A stretch of DNA of 64,000 nucleotides from Cannabis sativa (lineage: Eukaryota > Streptophyta > Magnoliopsida > Rosales > Cannabaceae). The stretch is from positions 50,033,442-50,097,441 of the forward strand of contig NC_083602.1 of the NCBI RefSeq assembly GCF_029168945.1, in the 5' to 3' direction. Positions 10,059 through 20,989 of this stretch are shown one piece after another; position 1 is the first letter of the stretch; every line of letters begins with the position of its first letter. The notes under the pieces are model-generated. The model worked only from the letters and a program-made list of their open reading frames with translations. It had not been told where the DNA came from and made no database searches. The position numbers and the translations under genes were made by a program.

Positions 10059-11435
10059 TCAGTGTCAGATAGTGGGATGCTTTTGTATAAAGCCAGGGTT
10101 TGTGTCCCGAGCAGTGCGGAACTTAGAAATGAGATCTTTGAGGAGGCTCATTCTACCCCATATTCTCTGCATCCCAGCACCACCAAGATGTACCAAGATT
10201 TGAAACCGTACTTCTGGTGGAGCGGTATGAAGAAGAATTTGGTAGAATTCGTATCGAGATGCCTCACGTGTCAGCAGATTAAGGCTGAACATCAGAGACC
10301 AGCAGGGTTGTTGCAGCCTTTAACCCTACCAGAATGGAAATGGGAGGATATTACGATGGATTTTGTGGTCGGGTTACCTAGGACCACGGGTTTATTTGAT
10401 TCCATCTGGGTAGTGGTGGATCGATTTACGAAATCTGCTCATTTTCTGCCGGTTAGAACAACATTTACAAAGGGATCGGGCCAAGGTGAGTTATATGTCA
10501 GGGAGATAGTGAGACTTCACGGGGTACCGAAGTCTATAGTTTCGGACAGGGATCCGAAATTCACCTCCAAATTTTGGCAAAGTTTGCAACGGGCAATGGG
10601 TACGAAGCTGAAATTCAGTACAGCATTTCATCCTCAGACAGATGGTCAGTCCGAAAGGACAATTCAGATATTGGAGGACATGTTGAGAGCCTGTGTTATG
10701 GACTTTGAAGGCTCATGGAGTAAGTATCTACCGTTGATAGAATTCTCTTACAACAACAGTTATCAGAGTACGATAGGGATGGCTCCCTATGAACTGTTGT
10801 ACGGTAGGAAATGTAGATCCCCTATCCACTGGGATGAGACAGGGGAGAGGAAATACTTAGGTCCTGAGTCAGTACAGCGGACCAATGAGGCAATAGAGAA
10901 GATAAAAGCTAGAATGCTTGCCTCACAGAGTAGACAGAAGAGTTACGCAGATCCGAAACGCAGAGACGTTGAGTTCCAAGTAGGGGAACAGGTGTTTTTA
11001 CGAGTATCTCCGATGAAGGGGATTAAACGTTTCGGGAAAAGAGGCAAGTTATGCCCTAGATTTACTGGACCTTTCAAGATTCTCGATAAGATAGGTCAAG
11101 TGGCATATCGGTTAGCATTGCCTCCAGCCTTATCAGCAGTGCACAACGTATTCCATGTCTCAATGTTGAGAAAATACGTTTCAGACCCCTCTCATATACT
11201 CAGTTATGAGAGTCTTCAGCTTCAGCCAGATATGACTTGTGAGGAACAACTAGTGCAGATCCTGGATAGAAAGGATAAAGTCCTTCGGAATAAGACCATA
11301 ACATTGGTCAAGGTTCTCTGGAGAAACAGTAAGGTGGAAGAAGCCACCTGGGAGCTAGAGTCAGATATGAGAGCTCAATATCCAGAGTTATTCAGGTTAG
11401 ATTTCGGGGACGAAATCCTTTTAAGGGGGGGATAG
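10059..11435 (+). pseudogene. Tekay-like integrase and chromodomain (G0, 5'-deleted)
   Basis: An uninterrupted frame encodes the C-terminal part of a chromovirus pol. It has the zinc-binding HHCC region ([12 protein letters not shown] to CLTCQQ), then the integrase core with Asp in [10 protein letters not shown], Asp in [10 protein letters not shown] and Glu in [18 protein letters not shown]-type region (PRFTGPFKIL) follows, then a C-terminal chromodomain ([20 protein letters not shown]). The frame's first codons (from 10044) are scar, and the first codon is TTG. It lacks gag, protease, RT and RNase H. Relative to G1 and G2 it differs at FTKGSGQGELY, where they have [10 protein letters not shown]. 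It ends one base before the LTR boundary region (PPT 11423-11431). It is the only copy with an unbroken integrase-chromodomain frame. Confidence 0.88.
11423..11431 (+). promoter_or_regulatory. Polypurine tract, G0
   Basis: AAGGGGGGG lies six bases before the LTR start. The RNase H-resistant purine run primes plus-strand synthesis in LTR retrotransposons. The equivalent tracts in G1 (18641-18647, shortened) and G2 (59173-59181) sit at the same distance. Confidence 0.75.
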
Positions 11436-11436
11436 T

Positions 11437-13678
11437 TGTAAAGCCCGCTTAGTTAATTTGGAAATTATCAGTTGGTTGTGATTAATTATGAAATTATTTA
11501 TAGCTATTTAAATAATTTATTACTGTTATTTATGGAATTCAGAAATGCATGATTATGTCATCAGTAGTTTTTATATTTTGCATTTCCGGTGTCCGGTATT
11601 TTGGAACTCGGCGTTTGGCTCAGTAGAAATCACAACTTAGTATGTTAGTAATTTGGGGACGGGTTTTAGACATTGGGAATGTCGGGAATGGCCGGGAATT
11701 TAGAATTTCCCAAAAATACCCCTTTAGTATGATTTATGTGGTTTTAAGGTGGAGGGGCAAAATGGTCTTTTTGCCCCATTAGTATTTTGTCTTTTGTGAA
11801 TTTATGAAATGGAAAATAAATGTTATTTGATTATTTTAGTGGCTGAAATAAATTAGTTTAAGTGACTTTATTCTTTTATTTTCTCTCATTTCACACTTAG
11901 TAAAAATTTAGAAAAACTTTGAAAAAGAGAATTTTCTCTCATTCTCTCTCTATTTTCGGCTGGTGCATGGGATTCAAAGGGCTGGGTTTTTCCATCAATT
12001 TCTAGCTAAATTCATCATCACTTTGGAACTCTTGTTTGTGGTAGGTGTTTCTTAATTTTCCTCTTTTGTTTTCTTGAGAAAAATGGTGAAAAGATGAGTA
12101 AAATGCATGCTTTTGTGGCTGTTTTTATTGCTGTGTTTGGTTGTTGATTTCTGAGGCTTAAAGCATGTTTAATTGATGTTATTTGAGTTGTTTGAAGCAT
12201 GCTAGTTGTGTTGTTCAAAGCTTTGAGTTTTCTATGCAAAAATGTGATTTTTGGTGAAAATATTGTGAATCTGTTCTGTGATGTTGCTGTTGTTTTTAAT
12301 TGTTTTTCAGAGGCTTAGATAAGCTTGATTAAGTAGAATTAAGCTAGTGAAATGCATGTTTATGTGTTTTTGCTCAAGTTTGAGTTTAGAACTCAAAGCT
12401 TGAGCTCCAATGGCATTTTTCATGTGTGAGGTTTCTGGGTGGTTTTGATGCCTTGGATATGTTCTAGGGATAGTTTAGAACAGGTCTGGAAAGTTTGGAA
12501 CCAATTGGGGTTGAATTGGTCGAGTTATGAAAAATTTGGTTTGCTGCCTGCGAGGAACCGGAATTCCGGTTGTGCATCCGGAATTCCGAATGAGGGTTCT
12601 GAATTTTCCAGAACCGGAATTCCGGTTGGGCAACCGGTCTGCCGGTTGGGGAATTTTTCAGAACCCTAGTTTTCCTCGTTTTTAGGTTTTTAGGGGTATT
12701 GCCATGCTTTTTATCGATAGGGAAACTTTTAGTTCCTAGTTTTAGTCCCCGGGAAGTGATTTAGCGTGTCACTTATAGCGTTGTGATTTTTATGGTTTAG
12801 GAGCCAGTAATCCGCCGCTCAGCTTCAGTTCCAGTCAGGTTGACCGGCACACCTGAAATCGAATCCGTAAGATTAGTATAACGGTATGCATATGTAGATT
12901 ACATGTTTAGCGTGCATGTAGGAAGCCCGCTAGATTACATTAGTTATGTATTTAGGCTTCGAACCATCCAACCCTGTCACGTCGGTACAGGCTGGAGTAT
13001 GACCAGCAGCCGGAGTATGACCGGTTCGACCGATCAGGCTGACACTTGGTTGGTGGTTCAGTGCTATTGACCTATCCCGTCGGTACAGGCTGGAGTATGA
13101 CCAGCAGCCGGAGTATGACCGGTTCGACCGATCAGGAGGATACTTGTCAATAGTACCGTCCCCTGAACGTTCAAAACTCAGTACCATGTTGGACATGGCA
13201 GTAGTGGCTCAGTACCATGTTGGACATGGCAGTAGCGGGACTCAGTATCGTGTTGGACACGGCAGTTAGTATTATGTATGGTATTATTATGCTTTTCTTA
13301 CTGAGTCTGTCGACTCACAGTTTATGTTCATGTGTAGGTAAAGGCAAGGCTATAGCTGATGGACCGTGAGCGAGCTTATGAGATTGTACATGTCGGGGCG
13401 GTTAGGCCTGGAGCGTACGATCCTCGGGACAGCAAGGCTGAGTTTTTTTGTAACTGGTCGTTAGACGACTTTATTTTGATGTAAAAGTTAAACAGTTAAA
13501 ACTTTTGTAAATATTTTTATAATCGGGATCCCGAGACTTTTATAATATGTTTTACAAGTTTAATAAAAAAGCAAAATTTTAATTAATCACGTTTTTCCAT
13601 AAACCTCGTTGGTTAGCAACGAGCTGCACATTACGTTTAAAAATCACGTAATACGCCTAAGGTAGTCAGGGTGTTACA
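11437..13678 (+). repeat. Tekay LTR shared by G0 (3') and G1 (5')
   Basis: The LTR runs from TGTAAAGCCCGC to GGGTGTTACA (2242 bp). It contains a cluster of EcoRI-centred palindromes (12556-12571, 12576-12591 with two changes, 12612-12627, plus CAACCGG/CCGGTTG at 12631-12648). Two copies of a roughly 60-bp repeat (12979-13041 and about 13078-13137) and three copies of a short CTCAGTAYCRTGTTGGACA repeat (about 13150-13265) also lie here. The small frames inside (12439-12669, 12930-13196 minus) are non-coding LTR sequence. Confidence 0.92.
12979..13140 (+). repeat. LTR tandem repeat, two copies
   Basis: Two copies of a unit beginning ACGTCGGTACAGGCTGG and containing two GGAGTATGACC sub-motifs and GGTTCGACCGATCAGG, about 99 bp apart. 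The same unit occurs three times in the G2 5' LTR and, degenerate, twice in the G1 3' LTR (about 20218-20372). Copy number thus varies between LTRs of one family, as expected from slippage or unequal exchange. Confidence 0.85.
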
Positions 13679-13681
13679 ATT

Positions 13682-13694
13682 TGGTATCAGAGCC
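13682..13694 (+). promoter_or_regulatory. Primer binding site of G1 (initiator tRNA-Met type)
   Basis: TGGTATCAGAGCC starts three bases after the LTR end. It is the complement of the 3' end of plant initiator tRNA-Met, the usual primer for plant gypsy and copia elements. No mismatch is seen in these 13 bases. Confidence 0.9.
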
Positions 13695-13960
13695 GCCAGG
13701 TTGTCTTCCGAAGATCGTCACGACATGTACAATCATCATCAGCAGTTAGCTCGGTTCACGGTTCAGTAAGCCTTTATTGCTTTAGTAGTTTATTTTATTC
13801 AGTTATGAAAAAGAAAAGCCTGTTAGGAACCATGTTAGTAGCCTGATAGTAGAATAGGCGCATGTTTCATTTCTAATTTCCAAATTAAGCGGCATTAGTA
13901 AGCTCGCCTTGAATACGACCTGATATGCCAACTCTTGGTTTCGCAGGCGGTTCTAACTAG

Positions 13961-15230
13961 ATGGACGCCAGGCGGACTACCAGGAGTCAGGGCAACTCCG
14001 TAGGGTCGAATCAAGGACAGGAGCCTCGGTTTCCCCCACCGCCGTGGGCCGAGGTAGAGGTCCCCGAGGCGGGGCTCGTGGCCGGGGTGATGAGAACCCG
14101 CCACAGGCTCCCCAGGCTCCCCCAGCCGATCAGGGAGCCCCGGGCGGGAGTTACGGTTTGCGGAGATGCAAGCCCGGATCGAAGAACAAGACCTCGAGAT
14201 TCAGAGGTTGAGACAGCAGGGTGCTCCTGCAGTTCCTGTGCCCGTAGTTCCAGTGGCACCTGCCCCTGCTGCCCAGGCCGAGATATTGGTGGCGGCCCAT
14301 AGATTGGAACCTTTATATGAGCGGTTCCGGAAGCAGGCACCTCCGGTATTTCATGGAGGTCCGGACGTGATGAAAGCCGAACAGTGGCTGACGGTGATCA
14401 CCAAAATTCTGAATTTCATGGGTGTCACCGGTAACGACAGAGTGGTGTGCGCCACGTTTCAGTTCCAGGAGGACGCGCTGGTATGGTGGGACATGGTGTC
14501 TCAGATTCATGACGTCACCACCATGACCTGGGAAAGGTTCCAGGAACTCTTTAACGCAAAGTATTACAATGAGGCGGTCAGAAGCGCCAAGAGGAAAGAG
14601 TTCGTTCACCTGACCCAGCGGGAGAACATGAGTGTCACTGAGTATACTACTCAGTTTGATCGGTTGGCGAGGTTAGCCTCGGGAATTGTGCCGACCGACT
14701 TCAGCAAGAAGGAGAAGTATCTGGACGGGTTGAATCCCAAGATCAGGCATGACCTGATGATCACCACCGACGACAGCACCACCTATGCTCAGATGGTGGA
14801 GAAGGCACTGCGAGCTGAGGGCGCAGTGGGGTGCATGTCAGAACCAGCGAGTACTCCGGTTAGTGGCGGGGCTCCTACCCCTCCTGCATCAGGCTATAGC
14901 AGGGGGAGTAGTGGTTCGGCCATTGATCAGATGAAGAGGGCACCCAATGCTTCCGGCGGCTCGAGTCAGAACAAGAGGTTCCGGGGGAACCAGAACAGAG
15001 GGAGTCGTCCTGGTGGTAATGAGACCCGATTCTCCTATCCCGAGTGCCCTAGCTGCAAGAGGCATCATCGGGGTGAGTGCAAAGGTCAGGGATGCTTTCA
15101 TTGTGGCATGCCCGGACACTTCAAGAGGGAATGTCCCCAGCTCCGACCAGAGGCACCGAGAGCTCCAGCGATACCCACTCCAGCCAGGGTGTTTGCTATC
15201 ACGTTGTGCCGATGCGGATGCCACCATCGG
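13961..15230 (+). pseudogene. G1 gag (frame-broken)
   Basis: The start is taken at 13961 by comparison with G2, which begins with the same MDARRTTRSQ. A one-base loss just after (in the run GGACAGG, about 14021) shifts the frame. The body is open in another frame from about 14166 to 15440. It shows a coiled helix (MQARIEEQDLEIQRLRQQ), the retrotransposon gag region (FRKQAPPVFHGGPDVMKAEQ and on), and a nucleocapsid CCHC knuckle [14 protein letters not shown] at about 15089-15130. The region between gag and the knuckle is Ser/Gly-rich. The frame is lost again at about 15200-15260, where sequence departs from G2 before the protease. Product would assemble the particle and bind RNA. Confidence 0.85.
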
Positions 15231-15254
15231 CTTGTTACAGCAGGTCGGGCCTTT

Positions 15255-17089
15255 TTATTAACAACTCGCTTTATTCAGTGCTGTTTGATTCTGGGGCTAC
15301 ACATTCTTATGTGGCGGCCAGAGTCCTTAGTAAGTTGGGTAGACCCTTTGATAGATATGAATCAGGGTTTGGAACCCTGTTACCTGGCGGAGAATTGGTT
15401 ATCTCCAATAGGTGGATTAGGTCTATGCCGATCAGGATAGATGGTAGAGAGTTAAGCGCTGATCTGATAGAGATGAGCTTAGTCGAATTCGATATCATTT
15501 TAGGAATGGATTTCCTATCTAAATATTCGACGAGCATTGACTGTAAGAGGAAGATGGTGGTCTTCCAACCGGAAAGTGAAGAACCGTTTGTATTTGTGGG
15601 TTCGGTTCAGGGATCTCGGATCCCGGTGATCTCGGCTATGTCAGCGAGAGAGTTACTGCACGGCGGGTGCTTAGGGTTTCTGGCCGTGGTGGTGGACACC
15701 ACTCGGCCAGACACCGTTCGGCCAGAGGACATCAGAGTGGTTCGGGAATTTTTGGACGTTTTTCCCGAAGAACTTCCAGGGTTACCACCTCAGCGGGAGA
15801 TTGACTTCGTGATTGACTTGGCGCCAGGGGTGGATCCGGTTTCCAAAGCCCCGTATAGGATGGCTCCAGCTGAACTTAAGGAATTAAAGATTCAGCTCCA
15901 AGGGTTGCTTGACATAGGGTTCATTCGGCCCAGTGTGTCACCCTGGGGAGCCCCGGTTTTGTTCGTCAAGAAGAAGGATGGATCTATGAGGATGTGCATC
16001 GACTACAGGGAATTGAACAAGTTGACGGTGAAGAATAAATATCCATTACCTAGGATCGATGACTTGTTCGATCAACTTCAGGGGAAGACGGTCTTTTCTA
16101 AGATTGATCTCCGTTTGGGTTATCATCAGTTGAGAATCCGAGAGGAGGACATCCCAAAAACGGCTTTCCGCACTAGGTATGGACACTACGAGTTTCTGGT
16201 TATGTCATTCGGACTAACCAATGCTCCTGCGGCATTCATGGACCTGATGAATAGAGTATTCAAGGATTTCCTCGATATCTGTGTGATTGTGTTTATCGAC
16301 GACATCCTCGTGTACTCTCAATCAGAAGAGGAGCACGAGTTACATCTTCAGATGGTACTGCAGCGGCTTCGAGAACATAGACTTTATGCCAAGTTCAAGA
16401 AATGTGAGTTCTGGTTGTCTCAGGTGTCCTTCCTAGGGCACATTGTGAGTAAAGATGGGATCAAGGTGGATCCCGGGAAGATTGAATCCGTCAGGGATTG
16501 GCCGAGACCGAAGACAGTGACAGAGATCAGAAGCTTCTTGGGATTAGCTGGGTACTACCGTAGGTTCGTGGAGGGGTTCTCCAAAATTTCAATGCCCCTA
16601 ACCGAGCTTACAAAGAAGAATCAGCGGTTTATCTGGTCAGATAAATGCGAAGCTAGTTTTCAGGAGCTGAAACAGAGGTTGATTACTGCTCCGGTACTAG
16701 CTTTGCCTTCGGACAAGGAGAAGTTCGTAGTCTACTGTGACGCATCCAAACAAGGTTTGGGGTGCGTATTGATGCAAGCCGATCGGGTTATCGCTTATGC
16801 CTCCCGTCAGTTAAAGGATTATGAACAGCGATACCCGACTCATGATTTAGAATTAGCCGCAGTGGTTTTTGCACTGAAGATTTGGCGGCATTACCTGTAT
16901 GGAGAGAAGTGTGAGATCTATACCGACCATAAGAGTCTCAAGTATTTCTTTACTCAGAAAGATTTGAACATGAGACAAAGGCGTTGGTTGGAATTAGTGA
17001 AGGATTACGATTGCGAGATCCTCTATCATCCCGGAAAAGCCAATGTAGTGGCTGATGCCCTGAGCAAAGTGGTCCGGGCAAGTAGCTAG
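15255..17089 (+). pseudogene. G1 protease, RT and RNase H (frame-broken)
   Basis: The open frame 15077-17089 becomes meaningful at about 15255. In order: aspartic protease with intact [10 protein letters not shown] (about 15288), LGMDFL, then RT with [53 protein letters not shown] and the catalytic FIDDILVYS. RNase H follows with [19 protein letters not shown] and [12 protein letters not shown]. Near 17060 a small deletion relative to G2 changes frame, and the frame stops at 17089 before integrase. All catalytic Asp residues of RT are kept. As the frames before and after are broken, this copy gives no polyprotein. Confidence 0.9.
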
Positions 17090-17090
17090 C

Positions 17091-18458
17091 ATGGTTCAGA
17101 TCTCACCTCAGCTAGCAGAGGATATGGTTAGATCCAGCATTGAGTTTGTGGTAGGCCAGCTTCACAACTTAACGCTGCAATCTGATCTGTTGGAAAGAAT
17201 AAAGGTCGCTCAGATGACAGATCCGGAGCTAGTGAAGATCCGAGATGAGGTATTGGCTGGTCAAGCCAAAGACTTTTCAGTGTCAGATAGTGGGATGCTT
17301 TTGTATAAAGCCAGGGTTTGTGTTCCGAACAGTGTGGAATTGAGAAACGAGATCTTTGAGGAGGCTCATTCTACCCCGTATTCTCTGCATCCCGGCACCA
17401 CCAAGATGTACCAGGATTTGAAACCGTACTTCTGGTGGAACGGTATGAAGAAGAATTTGGTAGAATTCGTATCGAGATGCCTCACGTGTCAGCAGATTAA
17501 GGCTGAACATCAGCGACCAGCAGGGTTGTTGCAGCCTCTAACCCTACCAGAATGGAAATGGGAGGATATTACGATGGATTTTGTGGTCGGGTTACCTAGG
17601 ACCACGGGTATGTATGATTCCATCTGGGTAGTGGTGGACCGATTTACGAAATCTGCTCATTCTCTGCCGGTCAGAACAACATTTACAGTGGATCAGTTGG
17701 CAGAGTTATATGTCAGGGAGATAGTGAGACTTCACGGGGTACCGAAGTCTATAGTTTCGGACAGAGATCCGAAATTCACCTCCAAATTTTGGCAAAGTTT
17801 GCAACGGGCAATGGGTACGAAGCTAAAATTCAGTACAGCATTTCATCCTCAGACAGATGGTCAGTCCGAAAGGACAATTCAGATATTGGAGGATATGTTG
17901 AGAGCCTGTGTTATGGACTTTGAAGGCTCATGGAGTAAGTATCTACCGTTGATAGAGTTCTCTTACAACAACAGTTATCAGAGTACGATAGGGATGGCAC
18001 CCTATGAACTGTTGTACGGTAGGAAATGCAGATCCCCTATCCACTGGGATGAGACAGGGGAGAGGAAATACCTAGGTCCAGAGTCAGTTCAGCGGACCAA
18101 TGAGGCAATAGAAAAGATAAAAGCTAGAATGCTTGCCTCACAGAGCAGACAGAAGAGTTACGCAGATCCGAAACGTAGAGATGTTGAGTTCCGAGTAGGG
18201 GACCATGTGTTTTTACGAGTATCTCCGATGAAGGGGATTAAACGTTTCGGGAAAAGAGGCAAGTTATGCCCTAGGTTTACAGGACCTTTCGAGATTCTCG
18301 AGAAGATAGGTCAAGTGGCATATCGGTTAGCATTGCCTCCAGCCTTATCAGCAGTGCACAACGTATTTCATGTCTCAATGTTGAGAAAATACGTTTCAGA
18401 CCCCTCTCATATACTCAGTTATGAGAGTCTTCACTTTCCGGCCGGACATGTCATATGA
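17091..18458 (+). pseudogene. G1 integrase
   Basis: The frame begins at an ATG that is internal to the polyprotein in G2 ([12 protein letters not shown]) and is not a native start. It holds the HHCC zinc region, and the integrase core with Asp in ITMDFVVG, Asp in VSDRDPKF and Glu in [20 protein letters not shown] segment lies near the end. It is closely similar to G0 and G2. A frame break at about 18432-18470 (CACTTTCCGGCCGG versus the G2 sequence) cuts it from the chromodomain. Confidence 0.9.
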
Positions 18459-18470
18459 GGAACAAACCCG

Positions 18471-18653
18471 GTGCGGATCCTGGATAGAAAGGATAAAGTC
18501 CTTCGGAATAAGACCATAGCATTGGTCAAGGTTCTCTGGAGAAACAGTAAGGTGGAAGAAGCCACCTGGGAGCTAGAGTCAGATATGAGAGCTCAATATC
18601 CAGAGTTATTCAGGTTAGATTTCGGGGACGAAATCCTTTTAAGGGGGAATAGT
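18471..18653 (+). pseudogene. G1 chromodomain
   Basis: Open in a shifted frame: [19 protein letters not shown], then EEATWELESDM and YPELFRL. This matches the C-terminal chromodomain of Tekay-type integrases, thought to steer insertion towards marked heterochromatin. The conserved Trp of ATWE is present. The frame runs on into the LTR because the PPT region has changed (AAGGGGGAATAG), so the residues after about 18650 are LTR, not protein. Confidence 0.82.
18641..18647 (+). promoter_or_regulatory. Polypurine tract of G1 (shortened)
   Basis: AAGGGGG precedes the 3' LTR. G0 and G2 have AAGGGGGGG, so two G positions have been lost or changed here. Confidence 0.7.
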
Positions 18654-20913
18654 TGTAAAGCCCGCTTAGTTAATTTGGAAATTAGTAGTTGTTTATGTTT
18701 AATTATGAAATTATTTATAGCTATTTAAATAATTTATGATATTGTTATTTATGGAATTCAGAAATGCATGATTATGTCATCAGTAGTTTTTATATTTTGC
18801 ATTTCCGGTGTCCGGTATTTTGGAACTCGGCGTTTGGCTCAGTAGAAATCACAACTTAGTATGTTAGTAATTTGGGGACGGGTTTTAGACATTGGGAATG
18901 TCGGGAATGGCCGGGAATTTAGAATTTCCCAAAAATACCCCCTTTAGTATGATTTATGTGATTTTATGGTGGAGGGGCAAAATGGTCTTTTTGCCCCATT
19001 AGTGTTTTGTCTTTTGTGGCTTTATGAAATGGAAAAATAAATGTTTATTTTATTATTACTTGGCTGAAATGTTTATTGCCTATAGTCATTCTTTTTTTCT
19101 CTTTTTAGCAAAAATCTCTAAGTTAGAAAAAGAAAGAAAATTTCCAAAAATTTCACTCAAAACTCTCTCTCTCTCTCTCTTTTCCTCTCTCTCTCTCGGC
19201 TGTGCATGTGGGTGCAAAGGGGGGATTTTTGCTTTGATTTCTTAGTGGATTCTCATCAAAAGCCAAGCAATCTTCAAGCTAGGTTAGCTCTTTGGTTTTC
19301 TCTTGAACTTTATTGAAATTTTGATGAAAATGTGATAATTCTTGCATGATTTATAGTTGCTGTTGCTGCTGTAGTTTTGTGTTAATTTCTGAGGTTCAAA
19401 GCATGTTTAATTGATGTTAATTGAGTTGTTTGAAGCATGATTAGTTAGGTTGTTCAAGCTTTGAGTTTTCTATGTAAAAATGTGGTTTTTGGAAGGAAAA
19501 TATTGTGAATCCGTTCTGTGATGTTGCTGTTGTTTCTATTAGTTTGCAGAGGTGATATTATGCTTAGTTATGTAGAATTAAGTTGGTTTGATTGCATGTT
19601 TAGGTGTTTTTGCTCAAGTTTGAGTTTAGAACTCAAGCTTGAGCTCCAATGGCATTTTTCATGTATGTGTTTTCTGGGTGGTTTTGATGCCTTGGATTTG
19701 TTCTAGGGATAGTTTAGAACAGGTCTGGAAAGTTTGGGACCAATTGGGGTTGAATTGGTCGAGTTATGAGAATTTTAGTTGGCTGCCTGCGAGGAACCGG
19801 AATTCCGGTTGTGCATCCGGAATTCCGGATGAGGGTTCAGTAATTCCCAGAACCGGAATTCCGGTTGGGCAACCGGTCTGCCGGTTGGGGAATTTTTCCG
19901 AACCCTAGTTTTCCTCGTTTTTAGGTTTTTAGGGGTATTGCCATGCTTTTTATCGATAGGGAAACTTTTAGTTCCTAGTTTTAGTCCCCGGGAAGTGATT
20001 TAGCGTGTCACTTATAGCGTTGTGATTTTTATGGTTTAGGAGCCGATGTCCGCCGCTCGGCTTCGGTTCCGGTCGGGTTGACCGCACACACGAAATCGAA
20101 TCCGTAAGATTAGTATAACAGTATGCATATGTAGATTACATGTTTAGCGTGCATGTAGGAAGCCTGCTAGATTACATTAGTTATGTATTTAGGCTTCGAA
20201 CCATCCAACCCTGTCACGTCGGTACAGGCTGGAGTATGACCAGCAGTCGGAGTATGACCGGTTCGACCGATCAGGCTGACACTTGGTTGGTGGTTCGGTG
20301 CTATTGACCTATCCGTCGGTACGGGCTGGAGTATGACTAGCGGCGGAGTATGACCGGTTCGACCGATCGGGAGGATACTTGTCAATAGTACCGTCCCCCG
20401 AACGTTCAAAACTCGGTACCATGTTGGACATGGCAGTAGTGGCTCAGTACCATGTTGGACATGGCAGTAGCGGGACTCAGTATCGTGTTGGACACAGCAG
20501 TTAGTATTATGTATGGTATTATTATGCTTTTCTTACTGAGTCTGTCGACTCACAGTTTATGTTCATGTGTAGGTAAAGGCAAGGCTATAGCTGATGGACC
20601 GTGAGCGAGCTTATGAGATTGTACATGTCGGGGCGGTTAGGCCTGGAGCGTACGATCCTCGGGACAGCAAGGCTGAGTTTTTTTGTAACTGGTCGTTAGA
20701 CGACTTTATTTTGATGTAAAAGTTAAACAGTTAAAACTTTTGTAAATATTTTTATAATCGGGATCCCGAGACTTTTATAATATGTTTTACAAGTTTAATC
20801 AAAAAGCAAAATTTTAATTAATCACGCTTTTCCATAAACCTCGTTGGTTAGCAACGAGCTGCACAGTACGTTTAAAAATCACGTAATACGCCTAAGGTAG
20901 TTAGGGTGTTACA
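18654..20913 (+). repeat. G1 3' LTR
   Basis: 2260 bp from TGTAAAGCCCGC to GGGTGTTACA. Carries all three EcoRI-centred palindromes intact or nearly so (19795-19810, 19815-19830, 19851-19866), a CT-rich microsatellite at about 19165-19198, and degenerate copies of the LTR tandem repeat. It differs from the 11437-13678 LTR by scattered substitutions and several indels, so the insertion is not recent or the two LTRs come from different parents (see recombination finding). It is followed by CTATT and then copia C LTR sequence. Confidence 0.92.
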
Positions 20914-20989
20914 CTATTCGTGTTCTTTGATTTGTTAGTTAAGCCTACTTTTAGGTCAGGGTGATACGTACATTTTGGGAACACGGTAG
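20914..20989 (+). repeat. Copia C 5' LTR, left surviving piece
   Basis: Seventy-six bases matching the C 3' LTR (about 51431-51506) and the D LTR (about 61254-61330). The first 490 bp or so of this LTR, which should precede CTATT, are missing from the window. The last five bases (GGTAG) are the left target-site copy of copia B. Confidence 0.9.

Larger units (their letters stand above)
11437..20913 (+). mobile_element. Tekay-like chromovirus G1 (full length, non-functional)
   Basis: A Ty3/gypsy element with LTRs 11437-13678 and 18654-20913, PBS, gag-pol and PPT in the usual order. Long LTRs (about 2.25 kb) and a C-terminal chromodomain place it in the chromoviruses, probably Tekay/Del. The right flank begins CTATT, which is C-LTR sequence; the left neighbour is G0 interior rather than target DNA, so the left target duplication is missing. 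The 5' LTR is also the 3' LTR of G0. Confidence 0.9.

Noticed and set aside
12979..13140. Regularly spaced repeats suggesting a CRISPR-like array
   Set aside because: Only two or three long units, in a plant LTR, with no uniform short repeats and spacers.
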